In this document: positions 1 to 5,193 of the stretch, one piece after another
Numbering within the stretch: position 1 is the first letter of the stretch
Layout of the letters: each line of letters begins with the position of its first letter
From: Acidimicrobiaceae bacterium
GTDB taxonomy: Bacteria; Actinomycetota; Acidimicrobiia; Acidimicrobiales; Ilumatobacteraceae
DNA: 5,193 nucleotides
Assembly (NCBI GenBank): GCA_002727235.1
Contig: PBWL01000031.1
Span: 2,938 to 8,130, forward strand
Direction of reading: 5' to 3'
Notes under the pieces: generated by a model
Database searches by the model: none
Told to the model about the DNA's origin: nothing
The model's input: only the letters and a program-made list of their open reading frames with translations
Made by a program: the position numbers and the translations under genes

Positions 1-3
1 CGA

Positions 4-1149
4 TCACAGCCCGAGCGATTTCGAGATGATGGTCTTCATGATCTCGTTCGTGCCACCGTAAATCGAGGTAACTCGCGCGTCGGCGTAATTACGGGCGATC
101 GGGTACTCAAGGGTATATCCGTATCCCCCAAACAGTTGCAGACAGCGATGCGCTGCATCATGCTGCAAGTCAGTGCACCAGTACTTGGCCTGAGCCGCCT
201 CGGTCGGGGTCAACTCGCCGGCGATGAGTTTCATTACCGACTGGTCGACATATGCCTGGGCAACTTCAATTGCCGTCTTCACCTCTGCCAGCACAAACTT
301 AGTGTTTTGAAATTGTCCGAGTGGTTTTCCGAACGCTGTGCGCTCTTTCACGTACTCAACCGTTGAGTCCAGTGCAGCTTGCGCGGACGCCACGCCTGTG
401 ATTGCAATCGAAAGTCGTTCCTGAGCAAGGTTCGACGAGAGATACCGGAACGCCTCACCCTCTTCGCCCATTCGGTTTGCAACCGGAATGCGAACATCAT
501 CGAAGAACAGCTCAGCAGTGTCCTGAGAATGGTTTCCGATCTTTTCGAGATTCCGTCCACGATCGAAACCTTCCATACCGCGCTCGACCACGAGCAGTGT
601 CATTCCCGAATGACGAGCAGTCGGGTCAGTCTTCGCAACAACAATGACGAGGTCTGAGTTGATTCCGTTCGTGATGAATGTTTTCGAGCCGTTTACGACG
701 TACACATCGCCATCACGCACTGCGGTCGTTCCAACACTCGCAAGGTCTGAGCCTGTGCCGGGCTCGGTCATCGCAATTGCGGTAATCAAATCACCCGAGG
801 CGATTCCTGGAAGCCAACGTTGACGCTGCTCGTCATTTGCAAGCTCAAGGTAATACGGAATGGTGATGTCGTTGTGAAGAGTGATGCCCAACCCGGCTCC
901 GCCGATTCCCGCATAGGCGAATTCCTCGGCAACGATTTGGTTGAAACGGAAGTCGTCTGATCCTCCGCCTCCAAATTCTTCTGGGATCTGCATACCGAGG
1001 AACCCATTCGACCCGGCAGAGGTGAAGATCTCGCGGGGTGCAATACCGGCCTCTTCCCACAGCATGTAGTCAGGAGCGATCTCTTTCGCCACCCATGAGG
1101 CAAACGAGCGTCGGAACTCGTCGTGAACATCGTCAAAGATTGCGCGCAT
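4..1149 (-). CDS. Acyl-CoA dehydrogenase, long-chain (LCAD)-like
   Basis: FAD-dependent enzyme of 381 residues, the usual family length, that would oxidise an acyl-CoA to the trans-2-enoyl-CoA and pass electrons to electron-transfer flavoprotein in the cytoplasm. Seen in order: an N-terminal helical domain (about 1-120), the middle beta domain with family signature AMTEPGTGSDL (126-136), and a C-terminal helical domain with the second signature, around QLFGGYGYTLEYP (338-350). The catalytic Glu of the medium- and short-chain enzymes (YEGT) is absent: the motif is IYGGTNEIMK (363-372). The sequence LAQERL (241-246) matches the region carrying the catalytic Glu in LCAD, so Glu244 is the likely base. 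The IYGGTNEIMK and AKYW (321-324) stretches also recall LCAD. The substrate (long-chain or branched acyl-CoA) is not fixed by this. Its stop is TGA at 4-6. It is divergent from the glutaminyl-tRNA synthetase, has no good Shine-Dalgarno, and probably uses a leaderless start. Confidence 0.95.
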   Translation of the reverse strand: MRAIFDDVHDEFRRSFASWVAKEIAPDYMLWEEAGIAPREIFTSAGSNGFLGMQIPEEFGGGGSDDFRFNQIVAEEFAYAGIGGAGLGITLHNDITIPYYLELANDEQRQRWLPGIASGDLITAIAMTEPGTGSDLASVGTTAVRDGDVYVVNGSKTFITNGINSDLVIVVAKTDPTARHSGMTLLVVERGMEGFDRGRNLEKIGNHSQDTAELFFDDVRIPVANRMGEEGEAFRYLSSNLAQERLSIAITGVASAQAALDSTVEYVKERTAFGKPLGQFQNTKFVLAEVKTAIEVAQAYVDQSVMKLIAGELTPTEAAQAKYWCTDLQHDAAHRCLQLFGGYGYTLEYPIARNYADARVTSIYGGTNEIMKTIISKSLGL

Positions 1150-1155
1150 GACCCC

Positions 1156-1184
1156 AGACTACGAAGTACATCGCTCTCTGGGAA
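1156..1184 (-). promoter_or_regulatory. Probable leaderless promoter of the acyl-CoA dehydrogenase
   Basis: Reading the minus strand, TTCCCA (1184-1179; 4 of 6 matches to TTGACA) is followed after 17 bases by TAGTCT (1161-1156; fits TAnnnT). Six bases, GGGGTC, then lead straight to the ATG at 1149. This spacing puts the transcription start at or next to the A of the start codon, the arrangement of actinobacterial leaderless genes. The assignment comes from pattern only. Confidence 0.5.
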
Positions 1185-1189
1185 AGTCG

Positions 1190-1218
1190 TTCGGAATGCG
1201 ACCCGTATCACGCATACT
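1190..1218 (+). promoter_or_regulatory. Probable leaderless promoter of glutaminyl-tRNA synthetase
   Basis: TTCGGA (1190-1195; 3 of 6 matches to TTGACA), a 17-base spacer and CATACT (1213-1218; 4 of 6 to TATAAT) are followed by six bases, GGAGGG, and then GTG at 1225. The purine-rich GGAGGG touches the start codon and is too close to act as a normal Shine-Dalgarno, which favours leaderless initiation. The -35 element lies five bases from the -35 of the divergent gene. Confidence 0.5.
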
Positions 1219-1224
1219 GGAGGG

Positions 1225-2901
1225 GTGACGAACGGCGCAGGCGAACCTCTAGACGACTTTGTTCGAGAACTCGTCCGAGACGATGCTGCCAACGGTCGGT
1301 TCGGGGGGCGACTCCAAACACGCTTCCCGCCAGAGCCAAACGGATATCTCCATATCGGACACGCAAAAGCCATCACCCTCGATTTCGAATTGGCCAACGA
1401 ATTCGGCGGAATCTGCAACCTTCGGTTCGACGACACAAACCCCGACACCGAAGACACGACATACGTCGACGGAATTCTTGAGGACCTCGAATGGCTTGGG
1501 TACCAACCACATGGCGCGCCGCTCTACGCGAGCGACTACTTCGAACAACTCTATGAATGGGCCGAGCACCTCATCTCAGAGGGTTTGGCCTATGTCGATG
1601 ATCAGGACGCGGAAACGATTTCAGATCAACGGGGTGGCTTCGGGCAGCCCGGCATCGAAAGCCCGTTTAGGGCGCGTTCCATTGAAGAGAACCTCGGACT
1701 CTTTCGCAAGATGCGAGACGGAGAATTCGACGAAGGTGCTCGAGTCCTCAGAGCGAAGATCGATATGCAACACGAGAACATGCAGTTGCGCGACCCGGTG
1801 ATGTATCGCATCCGCAATGAACCGCACCATCGCACGGGCGACCGATGGCATATCTATCCGACCTACGACTGGGCACACGGACAAAGTGACGCAATTGAAG
1901 GTGTTACTCACTCACTGTGCACTCTTGAGTTCGATAGCCACCGACCGCTGTACGACTGGTACCTCTCAAAGCTGCCACTTCCTGGTGACACGCCTCGCCA
2001 GACAGAATTCGCTCGCCTCGAACTCACCCACACCATCACCTCAAAACGGCGCCTCGCCGCGCTCGTTGAAGACGGCATTGTCGATGGGTGGGACGACCCT
2101 CGACTGCCCACTCTGCGTGGACTTCGTCGACGGGGCTATCCAGCTGAGGCCATCAAGGAGTTCTGCTCGTACATCGGTGTATCGCGGGCCAATAGCCGCC
2201 ATCAGATTGAACTGCTCGAATCATTTGTGCGGCAACATCTCAACGCAACGGCTCAACGCAAGATGGCTGTTCTCAACCCGCTGCGACTTGTCATTACCAA
2301 TTGGCCGGAAGGCGCGGTCAACAAAGTTGAGGTTGTCAATAACCCTGAAAATTCTGACGACGGTACGCGTTTGGTTCCCTTCACCGGCGAATTGTTTATC
2401 GAGCAAGACGACTTCCGTGCTGACCCGCCGCCAAAATATTTCAGGCTCACTCCCGGAAGAGAAGTGCGGCTCCGCGGGGCGTATTTCGTCACCTGCACCG
2501 GATTCGATGTTGATGACGCCGGCACTCCAACCACCGTCTACGCCACCTATGACTCAGAGACCCGGGGTGGTAATGCTCCCGATGGTCGCAAGGTGAAGTC
2601 AACGATGCACTGGGTGTCTGCAGAGCACGCGGTCTCAGGATCGGCTGCGCTTTACGAACGCCTATTCTCAACTGAAGTCCCGGGAGCAGAAACTGGTGAC
2701 CCGATGATTGATCTCGATCCAAATTCGGTTTCCATTCTCGAAAACTGCATGTTTGAGCCATCGATAGCTGATCTCGCACCGGGTGAAGTCGTGCAGTTTG
2801 AACGCCTTGGCTATTTCGCTCACGACCCTCGAACACAATTGCTGTTTCACCGAACAGTCGGTTTGCGCGACGAATGGGCCCGCATCCAGCGACGCAGCTA
2901 A
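1225..2901 (+). CDS. glnS: Glutaminyl-tRNA synthetase (GlnRS)
   Basis: Class I aminoacyl-tRNA synthetase that charges tRNA-Gln with glutamine and ATP in the cytoplasm. From GTG at 1225 it has 558 residues, close to the 554 of E. coli GlnRS. The catalytic domain shows FPPEPNGYLHIGH (34-46, with the HIGH motif), CNLRFDDTNP (64-73), IYPTYDW (210-216), HSLCTLEF (229-236) and a KMSKS-type loop reading ITSKRRL (271-277), where the usual Met is Thr. Tyr214 and Cys232 correspond to E. coli Tyr211 and Cys229, which mark glutamine rather than glutamate specificity, so this is not a GluRS. The C-terminal beta-barrel anticodon-binding domains run from about 340 to 558 and include DGRKVKSTMHWVSAEHA (453-469) and FHRTVGLRDEWA (541-552). 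An in-frame ATG at 1123 would add 34 residues that look unlike GlnRS and overlap the opposite gene, so GTG is preferred. Nothing is missing. Convergent with the amidase gene. Confidence 0.96.
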   Translation: MTNGAGEPLDDFVRELVRDDAANGRFGGRLQTRFPPEPNGYLHIGHAKAITLDFELANEFGGICNLRFDDTNPDTEDTTYVDGILEDLEWLGYQPHGAPLYASDYFEQLYEWAEHLISEGLAYVDDQDAETISDQRGGFGQPGIESPFRARSIEENLGLFRKMRDGEFDEGARVLRAKIDMQHENMQLRDPVMYRIRNEPHHRTGDRWHIYPTYDWAHGQSDAIEGVTHSLCTLEFDSHRPLYDWYLSKLPLPGDTPRQTEFARLELTHTITSKRRLAALVEDGIVDGWDDPRLPTLRGLRRRGYPAEAIKEFCSYIGVSRANSRHQIELLESFVRQHLNATAQRKMAVLNPLRLVITNWPEGAVNKVEVVNNPENSDDGTRLVPFTGELFIEQDDFRADPPPKYFRLTPGREVRLRGAYFVTCTGFDVDDAGTPTTVYATYDSETRGGNAPDGRKVKSTMHWVSAEHAVSGSAALYERLFSTEVPGAETGDPMIDLDPNSVSILENCMFEPSIADLAPGEVVQFERLGYFAHDPRTQLLFHRTVGLRDEWARIQRRS

Positions 2902-2974
2902 CTGTTATCGCCAACGAGATATCGACGGTGACGAGATGCGCGACAAGGTCACGGACCTCTGGCAAGCATGAGTC

Positions 2975-4408
2975 TTATGCTTCGATGTGCCCCCAGGGGA
3001 ACGCGCGCTCGATTTGAGCAGCGAGGCTGATGAGGAGATCATCTCGCCCGTAGTCCGCAACGAATTGCACGCCCACGGGAAGTCCGTTGCCAGCGACGTG
3101 GAGCGGCAAACTAATTGCAGGCTGGCCGGTTGTGTTGAATGGTGGCGTAAACGGGATCCACTCTGCAGCCCTGCGCATCGGGTCCATTGGACGATCGGGA
3201 TTGTTGTCGTGTTCACCAATTTTCGGTGGCGTTTCCCCCAAGGTCGGCGTGACAAGTATGTCAAAACCGTCTGCCCACCATTGCAGACATTCACGCCGAT
3301 ACGACGCAACTCCGGCAAGTGCGGTGGCGTAATCGACTCCTGACATATTCTGAGCGAACTCCGCCTGCACCCAGTTCATGAGCTCCATGTCGTCAGCGGT
3401 GATCTCTCGACCCAGCATCTCAGAGAACGTCTTTACATTCATTGCAGCACCGACTGCCCACAGCGCCATGAATCGGGAGACCGTGTCGGGATCGGTGAGG
3501 ATGTGTGGGAACGAATACTCAACCGAATGCCCCAAGCTCTCCAACATTCGGCCCGCAGACTCAGCCGCCTCAACACAGTCATCGCTGACCGTTCCACCTC
3601 TCGGGTGATGCGCCAGAATTCCGACCCGGAGGGCACCGGGGTCGCGCGCAAGGGCCTCGGTATACGTGATCGACGACATCGGTGCAATGACAGAGTCGCC
3701 AATGCTTGGACCGGCAACGGCATCAAGCAGCCTCGCGGTGTCGCGCACCGAATGAGAAACCGCAAGCTCCACACCCAAGCCTGTCTCTGCTCGGTGAGGC
3801 CCTGTCGAAATTCGCCCTTGCGATGTTTTCAACCCGACGAGACCCGCACACGCAGCTGGAATTCTGATCGACCCTCCCCCATCAGAGGCATGCGCCATCG
3901 GCACCATGCCCGATGCAACCGCAGCCGATGCTCCACCTGATGATCCGCCTGGCGTGTGATCTGTGTTCCACGGGTTGCGGGTCGGTCCCCATGCAACCGG
4001 CTCGGTCACGGGGACGGTTCCCATCTCCGGGCTATTTGTTCGACCACAGATGACCAGGCCGGCGGCCTTGAATCGACTCACGATCGTGGTGTCGATCGTC
4101 GAGTGAAAGTTCGCTTCCTTCAATGCCGCTGACCCATTCGACATCGGCATACCTTTCATATGGGCGTGAAGGTCTTTCAATAGAAACGGGACACCCTTCA
4201 ATGGCCCATCGGGAAGTGCCGGCGAACCAGCCATCTCCCGAGCGGTATCGAACCATCGATAGGTCAGTGCATTGAGATCGCCGTCGAGTGACTCCATCCG
4301 CTCAATCGCTGCGTCAACAAGTTCAACGGGGGTGACATCTCCGTTGGCGACGAGTTCGGCCTGAGCGGTGGCATCCATCCACCGTGTCTGTGTTGCGAGA
4401 TCTTTCAT
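2975..4408 (-). CDS. Amidase-signature hydrolase, NylA-like
   Basis: Amidase-signature serine hydrolase of 477 residues that would cleave a carboxamide or cyclic amide in the cytoplasm; the true substrate is unknown. The Ser-cisSer-Lys triad is complete: Lys78 in PFLLKDL (74-80), Ser156 in GGSSGG (154-159) and Ser180 in DGGGSIRIPA (176-185). The spacings (78 and 24 residues) equal those of the Arthrobacter 6-aminohexanoate cyclic-dimer hydrolase NylA (Lys72, Ser150, Ser174). From memory, similarity runs end to end, including DATAQAELV (12-20) near the start and GQPAISLP (428-435), PVGVQFVADYGRDDLL (444-459) at the end. NylA Asn125, near its substrate pocket, aligns with Thr131 here, so nylon-dimer activity should not be assumed. 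It is not a clear GatA: the nucleophile motif is DGGGS and no gatB or gatC is adjacent. The start at 4408 gives an N-terminus about six residues longer than NylA; Met11 is a less likely alternative. No clear ribosome site is visible. Stop is TAA. Confidence 0.92.
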   Translation of the reverse strand: MKDLATQTRWMDATAQAELVANGDVTPVELVDAAIERMESLDGDLNALTYRWFDTAREMAGSPALPDGPLKGVPFLLKDLHAHMKGMPMSNGSAALKEANFHSTIDTTIVSRFKAAGLVICGRTNSPEMGTVPVTEPVAWGPTRNPWNTDHTPGGSSGGASAAVASGMVPMAHASDGGGSIRIPAACAGLVGLKTSQGRISTGPHRAETGLGVELAVSHSVRDTARLLDAVAGPSIGDSVIAPMSSITYTEALARDPGALRVGILAHHPRGGTVSDDCVEAAESAGRMLESLGHSVEYSFPHILTDPDTVSRFMALWAVGAAMNVKTFSEMLGREITADDMELMNWVQAEFAQNMSGVDYATALAGVASYRRECLQWWADGFDILVTPTLGETPPKIGEHDNNPDRPMDPMRRAAEWIPFTPPFNTTGQPAISLPLHVAGNGLPVGVQFVADYGRDDLLISLAAQIERAFPWGHIEA

Positions 4409-4434
4409 GTGAGTTGCATATCACACTCGGAGAG

Positions 4435-4689
4435 GTGCCCGACGCAGTGAAGAAGACCCACCGAAAACCGCCACTGCGCCACCCTGAATGGGTGACCCAG
4501 AGAATCGTTCAGGTACGGCCAACTTGGCAGCCGGTACAGAATTCAAACCCGAGCCTTCACCTTGAAATTCGCGACATGTTGTCGATGATTGCAACGTGCT
4601 CGCACGTTGTGGAAGAGTTGCCTATGGCGTTCGAGAGACTGACAGGGCTGTCACTTTTGCGCAAAGCCAAAAATGGAAGTGAAGTCTGA
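4435..4689 (+). CDS. Doubtful small ORF, unassigned
   Basis: An open frame of 84 codons from GTG at 4435; an upstream GTG at 4384, inside the amidase gene, would give 101. The product is basic and unrecognised, with an early KKTHRK stretch and a helical-looking tail around VVEELPMAFERL. In its favour, its TGA stop overlaps the next start as TGATG, a layout seen in translationally coupled genes, and its codons are not wildly unlike those of its neighbours. Against it: no family match by eye, no properly spaced Shine-Dalgarno (GGAGAG touches the GTG), and the frame crosses a dense group of inverted repeats. More likely non-coding leader than gene. Confidence 0.2.
   Translation: MPDAVKKTHRKPPLRHPEWVTQRIVQVRPTWQPVQNSNPSLHLEIRDMLSMIATCSHVVEELPMAFERLTGLSLLRKAKNGSEV
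4592..4609. repeat. 18-base inverted repeat, operator-like
   Basis: CAACGTGCTCGCACGTTG: two perfect 8-base arms around TC, centred about 88 bases before the Ltp-like start codon. Short spacing and lack of a following T run suggest a binding site for a dimeric regulator rather than a terminator. A second imperfect palindrome, CGACATGTTGTCG, is centred about 22 bases upstream, roughly two helical turns away. Confidence 0.45.
4675..4679 (+). promoter_or_regulatory. Ribosome binding site for the Ltp-like gene
   Basis: GGAAG with a nine-base spacer to the ATG at 4689. An in-frame TGA at 4680-4682 rules out any longer start, so this site and the ATG fix the N-terminus. Unlike the two left-hand genes, this one appears to use a leadered start. 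Confidence 0.5.
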
Positions 4690-5193
4690 TGGAGAGCCGT
4701 CGCGGATGGTTCGACGACCCCTATGGCCGCTATCCAAGGCGGTACTTCAACGGCGAGAAATGGACTAATCAGGTCCAAATTGCAACTGGCGAGGTTGTCA
4801 CCGAGACGTCGACTGCCGTTGAAACGGATCCACCTGCTGAGCCAACCCCTGACACACCTTTCGAACCATTGTCTGTTGAGCAAGAGAATCCAAAGGAAAA
4901 GTCAAAAAGGAACGCCGTGGCTATCGCTATCGGGGTTGTCCTGACGCTCAGCGTCATTGGGGCGATTACCGAGGACGAGGAGGCATCAAACGAGTCCTCC
5001 CCGGAGAACGCTCCAACCGACGAAGAGGTGGTTTCAGGAGACACATTGGAGCGGGCGCCAACGACAAGCGTGCCCACCACAACAACTGCGGCAAGGTCGT
5101 ATCCATCAGAGTTGTTCGACATGGCAGCGAGCTACCTCCGCTATTCAAGTTTCTCGAGAGACGGGCTCATCAACCAACTCGAATACGAGGGTT
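4689..5193 (+). CDS. Membrane protein with DUF2510-like domain and Ltp-like repeat (3' end outside window)
   Basis: Partial gene: 168 codons are visible and the frame is still open at the right edge. Residues 6-29 (GWFDDP … RRYFNGEKW) match the short Trp-rich DUF2510 pattern of Actinobacteria. A Pro/Glu-rich spacer (about 35-68) leads to a basic cluster KEKSKR (69-74) and one hydrophobic helix (75-94, NAVAIAIGVVLTLSVIGAIT), so the N-terminus should be cytoplasmic and the rest outside. Next come an acidic linker (95-115) and a Thr/Pro-rich stretch, APTTSVPTTTTAA (123-135). From about 138 the sequence AASYLRYSSFSRDGLINQLEYEG (146-168; key residues Tyr149, Leu150, Phe155, Ser156, Gly159, Leu160, Gln163, Leu164) is the start of an Ltp-type (host cell surface-exposed lipoprotein) repeat. 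No Cys is present, so it is not a lipoprotein as far as seen. Ltp of phage TP-J34 blocks superinfecting phage DNA entry; most chromosomal homologues have no known role. Confidence 0.8.
   Translation, partial: MESRRGWFDDPYGRYPRRYFNGEKWTNQVQIATGEVVTETSTAVETDPPAEPTPDTPFEPLSVEQENPKEKSKRNAVAIAIGVVLTLSVIGAITEDEEASNESSPENAPTDEEVVSGDTLERAPTTSVPTTTTAARSYPSELFDMAASYLRYSSFSRDGLINQLEYEG

Larger units (their letters stand above)
4409..4688. promoter_or_regulatory. Divergent intergenic region rich in inverted repeats
   Basis: This 280-base stretch separates the divergent amidase and Ltp-like genes and must hold the promoters of both, but no convincing -35/-10 pair was found for either. It contains at least six short inverted repeats between 4483 and 4665: CCTGAA/TTCAGG (4483-4488, 4508-4513) enclosing TGGGTGACCCA (4489-4499); GTACGGC (4513-4519) with GCCGGTAC (4530-4537, one G bulged); CGACA/TGTCG (4572-4584); CAACGTGC/GCACGTTG (4592-4609); TGACAG/CTGTCA (4640-4653); and TTTGCGCAAA (4656-4665). 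None is followed by a long T run, so terminators are unlikely. They could be operators or a folded leader RNA. No tRNA or known riboswitch was recognised. Confidence 0.45.

Noticed and set aside
1123..1224. ATG at 1123 as the GlnRS start
   Set aside because: The added 34 residues have no counterpart in GlnRS, overlap the opposite gene by 27 bases and would cover both promoter signals; the GTG at 1225 gives a normal N-terminus.
786..1457. Minus-strand frame of 223 codons across the start of the dehydrogenase and GlnRS
   Set aside because: Ser/Arg-rich shadow of two well-supported genes, with no family motif.
1817..2596. Plus-strand frame of 259 codons inside GlnRS
   Set aside because: Out-of-frame shadow of glnS with low-complexity Ser/Thr/Arg composition and no recognisable domain.
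2902..2974. Possible bidirectional terminator between convergent GlnRS and amidase genes
   Set aside because: Only a 5-base repeat, GTGAC/GTCAC (2928-2932, 2948-2952), with a 15-base loop and no T run; too weak to call.
2975..4408. Amidase as GatA of the Glu-tRNA amidotransferase
   Set aside because: Nucleophile motif DGGGSIRIPA and overall match favour NylA-like amidases, and no gatB or gatC is nearby.
4640..4660. TGACAG/CTGTCA followed by CTTTT as an intrinsic terminator
   Set aside because: Stem of five pairs once a loop is allowed and only four T bases; it sits just before a start codon, where a regulatory site is more plausible.
4557..4883. Minus-strand frame of 108 codons over the intergenic region and the Ltp-like gene start
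   Set aside because: Antisense to the DUF2510-like domain, no recognisable motif.
4769..5122. Minus-strand frame of 117 codons, Ser/Val/Thr-rich
   Set aside because: Antisense shadow of the acidic and Thr/Pro-rich linker, which yields Ser/Val-rich translations on the other strand.

Overview
The window looks like chromosomal DNA from an actinobacterium, possibly a mid-GC lineage of the Acidimicrobiia type. This placement is an inference. It rests on a short DUF2510-like domain followed by an Ltp-type repeat in the last gene, both typical of Actinobacteria, and on two genes that appear to have leaderless promoters. No mobile element, CRISPR array, tRNA or rRNA is visible, and the complete genes have no frameshifts.

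Layout from left to right. (1) 4-1149, minus: an intact acyl-CoA dehydrogenase most like the long-chain (LCAD) subgroup. (2) 1150-1224: a 75-base divergent promoter region holding two back-to-back -35/-10 pairs, each ending six bases before a start codon. (3) 1225-2901, plus: an intact glutaminyl-tRNA synthetase of 558 residues, probably starting at GTG. (4) 2902-2974: a short convergent gap with no clear terminator. (5) 2975-4408, minus: an intact amidase-signature hydrolase that resembles 6-aminohexanoate cyclic-dimer hydrolase (NylA). (6) 4409-4688: a 280-base divergent region with an unusual density of inverted repeats and one doubtful small ORF. (7) 4689 to the right edge, plus: the 5' 168 codons of a gene absent from simple closed-ORF lists because it runs off the window. 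It encodes a DUF2510-like domain, a membrane segment, an acidic and Thr/Pro-rich linker, and the start of an Ltp-like repeat.

The genes do not form one pathway. The first three are housekeeping or catabolic functions (fatty acid or branched acyl-CoA oxidation, translation, amide hydrolysis) and are independently transcribed. The most interesting part is the right end: a membrane protein related to the Ltp family, which includes a phage superinfection-exclusion lipoprotein, preceded by a palindrome-rich leader. No complete new defence or biosynthetic system can be shown from this window alone.
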